A stretch of DNA of 64,000 bases, from contig NZ_CP141590.1 of assembly GCF_035581365.1 (NCBI RefSeq), forward strand, positions 434,001 through 498,000, in the 5' to 3' direction. This DNA is from Tsuneonella sp. CC-YZS046 (GTDB lineage: Bacteria > Pseudomonadota > Alphaproteobacteria > Sphingomonadales > Sphingomonadaceae). The notes under the pieces were generated by a model. It saw nothing but the letters and a program-made list of their open reading frames with translations, had not been told where the DNA came from and searched no databases. Shown here piece by piece: positions 16,170 through 24,478 of the stretch; the stretch's first letter is position 1, and every line of letters begins with the position of its first letter. The translations under genes were made by a program, and so were the position numbers.

Positions 16170-18196
16170 ACGCCGACACCTTTGCGCCAATGATGCGCGA
16201 TGTGGCGATAGCCCTTTTCGGGCTGCCGAACCAGCGCCTTAGCAACGCCGAAACGCTGCGCTGGGGGAATCATGGCAGCCTCAAGGTCGATCTGGCTGAT
16301 GGCGTCTGGCACGACAAAGAGGCCAACGAAGGTGGTGGCGTACTCGATCTGGTTATGCGTGAACGCGGCTGCGACAAAGCCGGTGCGCTGGCGTGGCTGG
16401 AAGGGGAGGGGTTGATCGCGCCTCGCGAACAGGCCCCCGGGAAACCCATATTTTACGACTATCGCGACGAAGCCGGCGCGGTGTTGTTCAAGGTGGAACG
16501 ACGCGGCAAGGGTAATATCCCGCCTTTCCTCCAACACGGGCCGGACGGCAATGGCGGCTTTGTAGCGCGCAAGGACATTATGCAGGGCGTGCGCCTGGTT
16601 CCATACCGTCTGCCTGAGCTGATCGTCGCCGATCCTGCTGCCATCGTTTTCATTTGTGAGGGCGAGAAGGATGCCGACCGACTAGCGAGGCTGGGGCTTG
16701 TCGCAACAACTAGTCCGGGGGGCGCGGGCAAGTTTCGGGCAGAGTTCGCGCCGCTGTTTGCCGATCGTCGTGTGGCGGTCCTGGAAGACAATGATCAGGC
16801 CGGCCGAGATCATGCTGCGGATGTGGTGGCGAAACTGGACGGCGTTGCGGCCGATGCGGTTGCACTCAAGTTACCGGGGCTTCCGCAAAAGGGCGATGTT
16901 TCGGACTGGCTGAACAACGGCGGCTCCGCTTTTCAGCTTCTCCAGATTGCCGAGACGGCACTGGGAACGGACGCACTGCCATTGCCGACGCTCGATCTTG
17001 CCGCGCTGGCAAAGACCCGCGCCAAGGCCAAGCCATTCGCGATCGAACGCATTGCGCCGCTGGCCGAGACAACGTTGTTCACCGGGCCGGGATCGGCTGG
17101 CAAGAGCCTGTTAGGGCAACAACTCGCCACGGCTGGTGCGGCTGGACTGCCCTGCCTGGGATTGAATGTGCAGCCGGGGCCGACGCTCTATCTCACCTGC
17201 GAGGATGATGCCGAGCAACTGCACTGGCGGCAGGAGCACCTTTGCGCCGCTATGGGGTCCAGCATGGCGAGCCTGGCCAACAAGCTACACCTGGTAAGCC
17301 TCAGGGGCGAGCTGGGCAACGAGCTGGCGACGTTCACGCGCGACGGTAAGATGACACCGGCCGTCACATTCCAGCGTATAGCCTCGATGCTTCGGAAAAC
17401 CGGCGCGAAGCTCGCCTTTCTCGATAACGTGGCGCACCTGTTCACGGGCAATGAGAATGACCGTGGCGACGTGACACGGTTCGTCAACCTGCTGAACAGG
17501 CTGGCCGGGGAAACCGGCGCGGCGATCGTGCTGCTGGGGCACCCGAACAAGCATGGCGACGAATGGAGCGGATCGACCGCATGGCCCAATGCCGTTCGCT
17601 CACGGATATACCTGGAGCACGATGAGGATAGCGACATCCGCACCCTCACGCTGCCTAAGGCCAACTATGGGCAGAAGGGCGAGGTTGTCCGCTTCCGATG
17701 GTTCGATTGGGCGTTCTGGCGTGACGAAGACTTGCCTGCAGATACCCGCGCCGAGCTTGCCGAGGTCACCAAGGCCAATGGCGAGAACGCTGCCTTCCTT
17801 CGCTGCCTCGCCCAACGCACGAAAGAGCGCCGGCACGTCTCCGAAAAGGTGGGAGCCAACTATGCTCCCAAGATTTTCGCCACCATGGTCGAGGCGAAGG
17901 GGATGAAGAAAGAGCGGCTGGTCGAGGCTATGGACCGGCTGTTTCGTATAGGTGCAATCGAGCGTGGATTCCTCTGGCGAGACACCGCCGAGGGCAAGGA
18001 TATTTTCGGCCTCCGGGAAACCGGAAACGTAACCGGAAACCGACCGGAAACTACTTCCGCAAACGACCGGAAACCCGCAGAGAGCGACCGGAAAACACAC
18101 CCTATAGATACTACGTATCAATCAGGCGCGGCCTCTCAGTCCGCCGCGCCCGAAGACGATGACCTAGATTGGGGCGACAATGGGGAGGGCGAGTAG
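16166..18196 (+). CDS. Primase-helicase: TOPRIM domain fused to RecA-like ATPase
   Basis: 676 residues with a GTG start that overlaps the previous stop; GGAGG lies 11 bases upstream. Residues about 30-130 include WHDKEANEGGGVLDLVMRERG of the primase zinc-finger-like region, although the zinc cysteines are not evident. The TOPRIM domain follows (IVFICEGEKDADRLARLG, then VAVLEDNDQAGRDHA). The second half is a RepA/AAA_25-type ATPase with Walker A GPGSAGKS and Walker B-like LAFLDNVAHLF. The C-terminal tail is low-complexity (GNVTGNRPE... DDDLDWGDNGEGE) because the DNA there carries iterons. It is the likely replication initiator of the element. Confidence 0.88.
   Translation: MNADTFAPMMRDVAIALFGLPNQRLSNAETLRWGNHGSLKVDLADGVWHDKEANEGGGVLDLVMRERGCDKAGALAWLEGEGLIAPREQAPGKPIFYDYRDEAGAVLFKVERRGKGNIPPFLQHGPDGNGGFVARKDIMQGVRLVPYRLPELIVADPAAIVFICEGEKDADRLARLGLVATTSPGGAGKFRAEFAPLFADRRVAVLEDNDQAGRDHAADVVAKLDGVAADAVALKLPGLPQKGDVSDWLNNGGSAFQLLQIAETALGTDALPLPTLDLAALAKTRAKAKPFAIERIAPLAETTLFTGPGSAGKSLLGQQLATAGAAGLPCLGLNVQPGPTLYLTCEDDAEQLHWRQEHLCAAMGSSMASLANKLHLVSLRGELGNELATFTRDGKMTPAVTFQRIASMLRKTGAKLAFLDNVAHLFTGNENDRGDVTRFVNLLNRLAGETGAAIVLLGHPNKHGDEWSGSTAWPNAVRSRIYLEHDEDSDIRTLTLPKANYGQKGEVVRFRWFDWAFWRDEDLPADTRAELAEVTKANGENAAFLRCLAQRTKERRHVSEKVGANYAPKIFATMVEAKGMKKERLVEAMDRLFRIGAIERGFLWRDTAEGKDIFGLRETGNVTGNRPETTSANDRKPAESDRKTHPIDTTYQSGAASQSAAPEDDDLDWGDNGEGE
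18020..18122 (+). repeat. Iteron array with AT-rich stretch, candidate replication origin
   Basis: Nine-base repeats ACCGGAAAC start at 18020, 18032, 18043, 18066 and 18087 (the last ends in A instead of C). A degenerate copy TCCGCAAAC starts at 18056. Start-to-start distances are 12, 11, 13, 10 and 21 bases, close to one or two helical turns. Directly after the last copy comes a low-GC segment (CCTATAGATACTACGTATCA around 18101-18120), unusual in this GC-rich window. Iterons followed by an AT-rich unwinding region inside the initiator gene is the arrangement of the lambda O origin and of several satellite origins. Confidence 0.65.
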
Positions 18197-18241
18197 AGCT
18201 ATGCCCGCCTCTCTCTTTCGCGCTCCAAAAAAGGCTATGCG

Positions 18242-18667
18242 ATGACCGGCGAGATTCGGACCCGCCTGCGGCGGCTGGCGGACGATTGCGAAGAGCGGGC
18301 ACGCCGGGCGGATAGCGCCGATGCGCGAAGCCTGTTCCACCAGACCGCGATGCTGGCGCGTAAAGCTTCACAGCAACCCTACCAGACCGAGGGGGACTTG
18401 CAGGGCTGGCTTGACGCCATGAGCGCCCAGGCAGGCGTGGCGCGGTTCCTGGACGGCGATCCCGTGGACTATGCCACCTTTCAGCCATCGCGGCGACCGG
18501 CACGATTGCTGAGTGCTCGCCAGCTTGCCGACCTGTTCGGGATGACGGAACGCGGCGCGCGAAAGGCAATCGAGCGGGGGCATCGCAGGCGGATTTATGG
18601 CTTCCATCGCGACGGCAAGAGGTGGCTTGCGGAGCGAGATGCGTTCGGAAATCTGATCGGCAATTAG
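18242..18667 (+). CDS. Unknown protein with C-terminal helix-turn-helix
   Basis: 141 residues. The N-terminal half is helical and Arg/Ala-rich (RLRRLADDCEERARRADSAD). The C-terminal third (LLSARQLADLFGMTERGARKAIERG, then GFHRDGKRWLAERDAF) resembles an excisionase- or MerR-like DNA-binding domain. It is the first gene after the primase, 45 bases downstream of its stop. The likely role is a regulator or an accessory DNA-binding protein of replication or packaging, as inferred from position. No ribosome-binding site stands out before the ATG. Confidence 0.6.
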   Translation: MTGEIRTRLRRLADDCEERARRADSADARSLFHQTAMLARKASQQPYQTEGDLQGWLDAMSAQAGVARFLDGDPVDYATFQPSRRPARLLSARQLADLFGMTERGARKAIERGHRRRIYGFHRDGKRWLAERDAFGNLIGN

Positions 18668-18817
18668 TAGGGAACCCATACCAGAACACGAAATGTCGTG
18701 CTTTTTAAGCAACACTGCCAATCCAATAAGCACGGGATAATCACGGCAGTCACGAAGCCGCTTGATCCACCAGTTCCGTTTCAGTTCCGCAAAACCCCGA
18801 TTTGCTATGCAGCGGTC

Positions 18818-19279
18818 ATGACGTTGCCGACCATCCCCAAGCCCCGCACCCGGCGCGGCCCTGCCCCCAAGCAGCCACCAGCCAATGCGGCGGACCTGAT
18901 CCGCGACCTTGCCGCCGATGGCTGGGCGATCCTGGGCATCGCGAAGCGGCTGGGCACAAGCAAGGATACCTTCGCCCGCTGGCTCGATCAGAACCCGGAT
19001 TTGCAGGAAGCGTTCGACGCGGGCCGGGAGAACGAACGCTATGCGCTGCACAACATGCTCTACCGGCAGGCCATGGAGCACGGCAACGCCACGGCGGCCA
19101 TGTTCCTGCTGAAAGCGCGCCACGGATACCGCGAGGGCGACCAGAGCCAGACCGGCGGACGCGTCAATGTCACCATCGCCCTGCCCGGTGCGATGACGCT
19201 GCAACAGTTCACATCGATCGGCGCGAAGGCAGCGCCGTCCGCTGTTCCAACAATCGAAGGAAAGGAAATCGTTCAATGA
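18818..19279 (+). CDS. Terminase small subunit-like protein
   Basis: 153 residues from ATG 18818; the frame is open further left, but the conserved part begins at about residue 20. AADLIRDLAADGWAILGIAKRLGTSKDTFARWLDQNPDLQEAF is a helix-turn-helix of the type found in phage small terminase subunits. It is followed by ALHNMLYRQAMEHGNATAAMFLLKARHGYREGDQ, also a standard terminase-small pattern. TerS binds the packaging site on DNA and recruits TerL. It lies two small genes upstream of the large subunit, the usual order. A four-base overlap couples it to the next gene. Confidence 0.78.
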   Translation: MTLPTIPKPRTRRGPAPKQPPANAADLIRDLAADGWAILGIAKRLGTSKDTFARWLDQNPDLQEAFDAGRENERYALHNMLYRQAMEHGNATAAMFLLKARHGYREGDQSQTGGRVNVTIALPGAMTLQQFTSIGAKAAPSAVPTIEGKEIVQ

Positions 19280-19509
19280 CCGAGGATAAGCTCGCACTGA
19301 TGCGCCGCATCGGGGCATCGCTCAAGACTATCGGTGCAGCATGCGCCGAGAGCTTCAACCATGCCTGTGCTGGCAGCACGACGCCGTTGCAGCCCTTGGA
19401 CGAACGGCTCGGCCAGGAGGTTCGGAACCTGCGCCGCGATGGCCAGGGTCAGCTTGCGGATGCCCTGCTGGCTTTTCGTGACGAAATGGGAGCGAATGAC
19501 AATGGCTAG
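19276..19509 (+). CDS. Small unknown protein between terminase genes
   Basis: 77 residues starting in the stop of the TerS-like gene (ATGA). It is helical, with a LRRDGQGQLADALLAFRDEMGAND end and two cysteines in the middle. No domain is recognised. The coupling suggests a packaging-related accessory function, without proof. It overlaps the next gene by eight bases. Confidence 0.6.
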   Translation: MTEDKLALMRRIGASLKTIGAACAESFNHACAGSTTPLQPLDERLGQEVRNLRRDGQGQLADALLAFRDEMGANDNG

Positions 19510-20206
19510 AATTGCCCACCACAAGGTCCGCGCGCTGGGAGCAATCGCTGAACGCATGGCGCGATCAGTCGGCGAGAAGGGCGACAACGCGGCAGCACGC
19601 CGGTTTCTGGCCGAGGTCAATCGCGTTCATGCGGGCGCGGCGGCACTGGACAATGTGCGTGCCAACCGCAGTCCTCTCGACACGGCGGAAGGCCATGCGC
19701 TGAAGGTCGGCAAGCTGGCGAAGAAGTTCGACAATGAGGTCACGGCGGTCATCAATCGCTCTGGTGAAATATGGCGCGAGGGAATGAGCGACGTGCAGCG
19801 CCGGATCGACGAGAAGATCGATCTGAAACCGAATGCTTTTGCGGAGGAAATCCGCGCGACTTTTCGCACAATGAACCGGAAATCGAAGGTGGAACTGCTC
19901 GGCCAGCTCGTGAAGGAAAACAGGGGGCCGGAGCTTGCCGCCATCGTGAAGGCTCCCTCTATTCTGTCCGGAATCAGCGATGCGGAACGGGCGGATTATG
20001 AGCGGGCCATTATTTCCATGCATGCTCCGAAGGAACTGGCGGAACAGACATGGCTCGATGAACTCTTCGATTCGGTTGGCATCGTAGCGACAACTTCAAG
20101 CGGCCTCGTGCGCGACTTCATGGATCCCGGTGAGCTTGCTCGCATAGAACGCGCAGAGGCTTCCGCGGTAGAAGCTGGCGAAGCGTTCGACCAGTCGCTG
20201 CAATGA
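19502..20206 (+). CDS. Unknown helical protein upstream of TerL
   Basis: 234 residues from ATG 19502 (GGGAG at nine bases; an ATG six bases earlier is an alternative). It is strongly alpha-helical with heptad-like stretches (LKVGKLAKKFDNEVTAVINRSGEIWREG, RRIDEKIDLKPNAFAEEIRATFRTM). There is no membrane segment, signal peptide or enzyme motif. Proteins of this kind are found directly before the large terminase gene in many sphingomonad and rhizobial prophages, but their function is not established. It overlaps TerL by four bases. Confidence 0.65.
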   Translation: MARIAHHKVRALGAIAERMARSVGEKGDNAAARRFLAEVNRVHAGAAALDNVRANRSPLDTAEGHALKVGKLAKKFDNEVTAVINRSGEIWREGMSDVQRRIDEKIDLKPNAFAEEIRATFRTMNRKSKVELLGQLVKENRGPELAAIVKAPSILSGISDAERADYERAIISMHAPKELAEQTWLDELFDSVGIVATTSSGLVRDFMDPGELARIERAEASAVEAGEAFDQSLQ

Positions 20207-21594
20207 ACCTCGAGCTAAACCCGTTCCAGGAGCGGGTGATGATGCTGCCCGAGGAGGTTGACGCGTTCCTTGGCGGGGGGCGCGGCGGTGGCAAGTCCTA
20301 CGGCCTGGCACTGCTGGCGCTTCGCCATGTCGAGCAATACGGCACCGCTGCACGCATCCTGTATATTCGGCGCACCTATAAGGGGCTGGCGGATTTTGAA
20401 CTGATTGCCCGCGACTTGTTCGGTGCGGTCTATGGCGGAGCGGCGCGCTATAATTCGGCGGAACATGTCTGGCGCTTCCCCAACGGCGGCTATCTGGAAT
20501 TAGGCCAGCTCGAATCCCATGCCGACTACGCCAAATATCAGGGCCGCACCTTCACATTGCTGCTGGTGGACGAGGCGGGCCAGTATCCCGATCCGGCCTT
20601 GCTCGACATTCTCCGGTCCAACCTGCGCGGGCCGAAGGACGTGCCTATCAGGGCGGTTGTCGCGGCCAATCCGGGAGGGGTAGGGCACTACTGGCTGGCA
20701 AAGCGGTATGTGTTCAAATCAGCCCCCTGGACGGCTTTTCTGGAAGAGAAATCGGGGCGGCAATGGGTCTATGCCCCTTCGACCTTCGCGGGCAATCAGT
20801 TCATTGATCGGGAGCAATACGCCGATCAGCTACGCTCAAGCTGCCCCGACGATGCCGAGCTTTTAAGAGCTTGGACGGATGGGGATTGGGCAATAGCCCG
20901 TGGTGCCTATTTCGCCAGCGTGCTCGATGAAAGTCGCAACGCCGTGGACCCGTGGCAAGCCGTGCCGGAAGCGCTTGGCCACGGTTACGGGCCTGGAAGG
21001 CTATGGCTGACATATCTGGCACACGACTTCGGGAGCAGCGCGCCGAGCGTAACCTATATCGTCGCGCGTTCGCCGGGTGCCGAGGGACCGGACGGCAGGT
21101 TCTACCCTCGCGGCAGCCTGGTGCTGATTGACGAGCTGGCGACCTGTAAGCGCGATCGACCGAGCGAAGGCCTGGGCTGGACCGTTCCCATTCTGGCTGA
21201 GGAAATCGTCGCCATGTGCAAGCGCTGGGGAGTCAGGGCGCAGGGTGTCGCTGATGACGCGATATTTGCACAGACCGGCCATGGCGCCGGAAGCATCGCG
21301 AACGAGTTCGGGCGGTGTGGCGTTCATTTCCGTCCTGCTCGCAAGGCCGATCGGCTGACTGGCTGGACGATGATGCGAAGATTGCTGGCAGACGCCGGTA
21401 AGCCCGACGTGCCGGGCCTCTATATCTCGCGTGTCTGCGAATATTTCTGGTCAACCGTTCCGTATCTGGCGCGGGACCAGAAGCGCGTGGAAGATGTAGA
21501 TTCAAGCGGTCCGGACCATGCCGCCGATGCGGTGAGGTATGGGTGCCTGCGGCGCGATGATCGCATTCAGCGTGTTAGGCTTGGTGGGGTTTGA
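20203..21594 (+). CDS. Phage terminase large subunit
   Basis: 463 residues. The N-terminal packaging ATPase has Walker A GGGRGGGKS at 24-32, an adjacent C-motif region and Walker B LLLVDEAG with Asp123-Glu124. The C-terminal RNase H-like nuclease shows the expected acidic residues in AHDFGSS, GVADDAIF and GPDHAADAVRYG. All key motifs are intact, so the protein should cut and package DNA into a prohead. In a phage the next gene would be the portal; here the stop is followed within 30 bases by a convergent membrane-protein gene and then the att site. The element therefore has a packaging motor but no head to fill. Confidence 0.93.
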   Translation: MNLELNPFQERVMMLPEEVDAFLGGGRGGGKSYGLALLALRHVEQYGTAARILYIRRTYKGLADFELIARDLFGAVYGGAARYNSAEHVWRFPNGGYLELGQLESHADYAKYQGRTFTLLLVDEAGQYPDPALLDILRSNLRGPKDVPIRAVVAANPGGVGHYWLAKRYVFKSAPWTAFLEEKSGRQWVYAPSTFAGNQFIDREQYADQLRSSCPDDAELLRAWTDGDWAIARGAYFASVLDESRNAVDPWQAVPEALGHGYGPGRLWLTYLAHDFGSSAPSVTYIVARSPGAEGPDGRFYPRGSLVLIDELATCKRDRPSEGLGWTVPILAEEIVAMCKRWGVRAQGVADDAIFAQTGHGAGSIANEFGRCGVHFRPARKADRLTGWTMMRRLLADAGKPDVPGLYISRVCEYFWSTVPYLARDQKRVEDVDSSGPDHAADAVRYGCLRRDDRIQRVRLGGV

Positions 21595-21622
21595 GGCTCA
21601 CAACATCGACAGGCCGAGTAAT

Positions 21623-22066
21623 CTACTTCACCAGCGACATTTGCCAAATATGACCAGCAAGATAAGCTAGGGCTCCCACAAACAAATTCCAGCGTTGCCA
21701 GGTCATCCAAAATAGCGGCTTAGCCGCCGCGCTTTTCAAGTCGGTCTTTCCGCGTTCAAACTCTTCCGTAAGATAGATATGCGCCTCTGGAAGCTGCTCA
21801 TAGGCGTTTTTCTTGAACTGGATTATGTTGAAATTGAGCGTCAGAAACGACTGTCGCCGTTGAAGGGCGACGAGTCCGCTAAAGAAGCTGATCGCCCAGA
21901 ATATGACAGCTGCGCCGATCGGAATCATGGCAGGTGAAAACGGCTCTCCGGAAGTCTGGTGCACAGCAAATGCAATTCCACCACCCGCCGCGCCCAGCAC
22001 GAAGTGAATGAACTGCGACATTGAGCGCTGCAGTTCGCTATAGATGTCCAGAAGGCCATCGCTCAT
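21623..22066 (-). CDS. Three-helix membrane protein, cargo of the element
   Basis: 147 residues. Predicted membrane segments are at about 19-35 (FIHFVLGAAGGGIAFAV), 45-67 (AMIPIGAAVIFWAISFFSGLVAL) and 127-144 (FVGALAYLAGHIWQMSLV), with a charged cytoplasmic stretch of about 55 residues between the second and third. It is the only gene of the element on the minus strand, and base composition is visibly more AT-rich than in its neighbours. It lies between terL and the right end, where satellites and prophages often carry anti-phage or fitness cargo. No family is recognised; an abortive-infection or superinfection-exclusion membrane effector is one possibility by analogy only. Confidence 0.7.
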   Translation of the reverse strand: MSDGLLDIYSELQRSMSQFIHFVLGAAGGGIAFAVHQTSGEPFSPAMIPIGAAVIFWAISFFSGLVALQRRQSFLTLNFNIIQFKKNAYEQLPEAHIYLTEEFERGKTDLKSAAAKPLFWMTWQRWNLFVGALAYLAGHIWQMSLVK

Positions 22067-22104
22067 TTCTGCAACCTCACTCCCACCAGTCGCAGTCGCT
22101 CGCC

Positions 22105-22122
22105 GTGCTTATTCGGTGCTTA
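22105..22122 (+). repeat. Right subterminal repeat, candidate integrase arm site
   Basis: GTGCTTATTCGGTGCTTA, the same double GTGCTTA unit as 13184-13201 with one substitution, in the same orientation. It lies 46 bases inside the right attachment repeat. Its presence at both ends argues that the current element ends are the true ends and that the right end has not been lost. Confidence 0.6.
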
Positions 22123-22168
22123 GCGAGACCCCATGACAGACTGGAATTATCATATAACCCATTGATTT

Positions 22169-22246
<78 letters not shown>

Positions 22247-22264
22247 ACGCATCGCCCCTCTGCT

Positions 22265-23152
22265 TCAAACCGCGCCAAAGGTCCAGCCCTCCGTTCGAGC
22301 GATTTCATCGGTCATGCCCTTGGGCGCCCAAAGGCCGGGGCGATCCGCAACCATGCGCAGCCATGCGGCGGTGAGGAGTGCATCGGCGCTGTGATCGTCG
22401 ATCGGGCCAGCGCCGGGCAGGGGCGGGCAGCCCAGGGTTTCCAGCGCGCAATTCAGCTCCTGCCGGTCCTTCATCTTGCTGCGCGAAGCGGTGCGCCCCC
22501 CGGCGATCGCGGCAAGCGCCGTGTAGATTTCCACGATGACGGAGCCGCGCGCGGGCAGCGGGTCGATCGGCCAGACCGGTAGGCGCCCCGTCAGCCGGTG
22601 CAGCATCCGCATCCCCGAAAGGCTGGATTTGCCGACCTGCGCCGCGCCGACCAGGTTGAAATTGCTGTAGGGCTTGCAGCCCATCGCGGCCTGGGCCTGC
22701 TCGGTCACGCGGAAGCGGCCGCGCCGGTGGCCGGCCTTGGCATGGTGGAAGCGATCCCCCTCGCGCGCACCGTGCCGCCGGAAGTAGCGGGACGCGACCG
22801 GATGATCGACGAAGCTGCCCACGGTGAGATGCGGATCGTCCGTGCAGATTTCCTCCACCAGCGCCCACAGCCCATGCGCGTCGGCCGGGCTGCGCTCCCA
22901 GCCCGGGAAGAACGCGCCGCAATCGGCAAAGGGCATGGAGGTGCCGAGGTCGAGCCCCACCAGCGTATCGCCGGGCAGCTCGCGCCGGAGATAATCCAGC
23001 ACGCCTTCGCGCGACCACGCGCCGGTCGGCCGAACCAGCCGTGGCGGCCCGCCATCGTGCCCGCAGATGGCGACCGCGATCCCCTTCTGCCGCTCGCCCG
23101 CCGCACCGGACCAGTCAATCGCGGCAAAATGGCGGAACCGGCCGGGCCGCAT
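22265..23152 (-). CDS. DUF429-type RNase H-fold protein
   Basis: 295 residues from ATG 23152, which overlaps the rarA stop (ATGA), so the gene is co-translated with rarA. It opens with FAAIDWSGA, the acidic first strand of the RNase H-like fold, with further acidic positions in VGLDLGTSMPF, VIVEIYTALAA and DDHSADALLTAAW. This pattern fits DUF429, predicted to be a nuclease. Function is not experimentally known. Pairing with rarA points toward DNA repair or replication-fork processing. The frame continues slightly upstream of 23152, but the extension is short and unconserved. Confidence 0.75.
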   Translation of the reverse strand: MRPGRFRHFAAIDWSGAAGERQKGIAVAICGHDGGPPRLVRPTGAWSREGVLDYLRRELPGDTLVGLDLGTSMPFADCGAFFPGWERSPADAHGLWALVEEICTDDPHLTVGSFVDHPVASRYFRRHGAREGDRFHHAKAGHRRGRFRVTEQAQAAMGCKPYSNFNLVGAAQVGKSSLSGMRMLHRLTGRLPVWPIDPLPARGSVIVEIYTALAAIAGGRTASRSKMKDRQELNCALETLGCPPLPGAGPIDDHSADALLTAAWLRMVADRPGLWAPKGMTDEIARTEGWTFGAV

Positions 23153-24474
23153 CAGCCGCGCCGTTCGCGCCGCTTCTTGTCCCACCATTCCATCCGCTCG
23201 ATCACCTGCCGTTCGAAGCCCCGCTCGACCGGCTGGTAATAGGCTTGCGGCTCCATCTCTTCGGGCCAGTAGTCCGCGCCGGAAAAGCCCTCCTCGGTAT
23301 CGTGGTCATAGGCGTAGTCCTTGCCATAGCCAATGTCCTTCATCAGCTTGGTCGGCGCGTTCAGGATATGCGCCGGCGGGCTGAGGGAGCCGGTTTCCTT
23401 CGCACTGGCCCAGGCCGCCTTCTGCGCCTTGTAGGCGGCGTTCGACTTGGGCGCGGTGGCGCAATAGAGGCAGGCCTGCACGATCGCCAGCTCGCCTTCC
23501 GGGGAGCCGAGGAATTCATAGGCATCCTTGGCGGCAAGGCATTGGGTCAGCGCTTGCGGGTCGGCCAGCCCGATATCCTCGCTGGCGAAGCGGGTCAGCC
23601 GCCGCAGCACATAGAGCGGCTCCTCCCCGGCCGTGAGCATCCGCGCGAGATAATACAGCGCGGCCTGCGGATCGGACCCGCGCAGGCTCTTGTGAAGGGC
23701 GGAGATCAGATTGTAGTGCCCTTCGCGATCCTTGTCGTAAACCGCGACCCGGCGCTGGAGGAACTTGCCCAGGGCCGCAGGGTCCAGCGGCTCCGCGATA
23801 TCGGCGGAATAGAGCGTTTCGGCCTGATTGAGCAGGAAGCGCCCGTCGCCATCCGCCGAGGCCACCAGCGCTGCCCGCGCATCCGCCGTCAGGGGCAGGG
23901 GCCTGCCTTCCAGCGCTTCGGCCCGGTCGAGCAGCACGCCCAGCGCGGCGGCATCCAGGCGGTGCAGGATCAGCACCTGCGCCCGGCTGAGCAGCGCGGC
24001 GTTCAGGGCGAAGCTCGGGTTCTCGGTGGTCGCCCCGACCAGCGTCACGGTCCCGCGCTCGACATAAGGCAGGAAGCCATCCTGCTGCGCCCGGTTGAAG
24101 CGGTGGATCTCATCCACGAACAGCAATGTGCGCTGCCCGGCCCTGGCCGCCGTTTCCGCCTCCGCGAACGCCTTCTTGAGATCGGCGACGCCCGAGAACA
24201 CCGCGCTGATCGCCGCGAACCGCATCCCCACCGCATCGGCCAGCAGGCGGGCGATGCTGGTCTTGCCGGTGCCGGGCGGCCCCCACAGGATCATGGATGA
24301 CAGCCGCCCCGCACCCACCATCCGCCCGATCGCGCCTTCGGGGCCGGTCAGATGCTCCTGGCCAATGATGTCGGAAAGCTGGCGCGGCCGCAGGCGGTCG
24401 GCCAGCGGGGCATCCGCGCGCGGCTGTTCGGAAGGGGCAGAGGGCGAAGGCTGCTGACCGAACAGATCGTCCAT
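23152..24474 (-). CDS. rarA: Replication-associated recombination protein A (AAA+ ATPase)
   Basis: 440 residues of the RarA/MgsA/WRNIP1 family, an AAA+ ATPase that acts at stalled replication forks and interacts with SSB. Walker A is WGPPGTGKTS, Walker B is LLFVDEIHRFN, sensor 1 is VGATTENPSF, and the C-terminal region has the family segments SALHKSLRGSDPQAALYYLARM and RFASEDIGLADP. The start MDDLFGQ was chosen at 24474 because the conserved domain follows and the long open frame beyond it overlaps the glycosyltransferase gene. That gene ends four bases upstream, so the three genes GT4, rarA and DUF429 form one minus-strand unit. Confidence 0.95.
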   Translation of the reverse strand: MDDLFGQQPSPSAPSEQPRADAPLADRLRPRQLSDIIGQEHLTGPEGAIGRMVGAGRLSSMILWGPPGTGKTSIARLLADAVGMRFAAISAVFSGVADLKKAFAEAETAARAGQRTLLFVDEIHRFNRAQQDGFLPYVERGTVTLVGATTENPSFALNAALLSRAQVLILHRLDAAALGVLLDRAEALEGRPLPLTADARAALVASADGDGRFLLNQAETLYSADIAEPLDPAALGKFLQRRVAVYDKDREGHYNLISALHKSLRGSDPQAALYYLARMLTAGEEPLYVLRRLTRFASEDIGLADPQALTQCLAAKDAYEFLGSPEGELAIVQACLYCATAPKSNAAYKAQKAAWASAKETGSLSPPAHILNAPTKLMKDIGYGKDYAYDHDTEEGFSGADYWPEEMEPQAYYQPVERGFERQVIERMEWWDKKRRERRG

Positions 24475-24478
24475 CGGC

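Noticed and set aside
18020-18095. CRISPR array at the ACCGGAAAC repeats
   Set aside because: Repeats are 9 bases with gaps of 1-12 bases and lie inside a coding gene; no cas genes are nearby. The iteron reading fits better. I see no CRISPR array elsewhere in the window.
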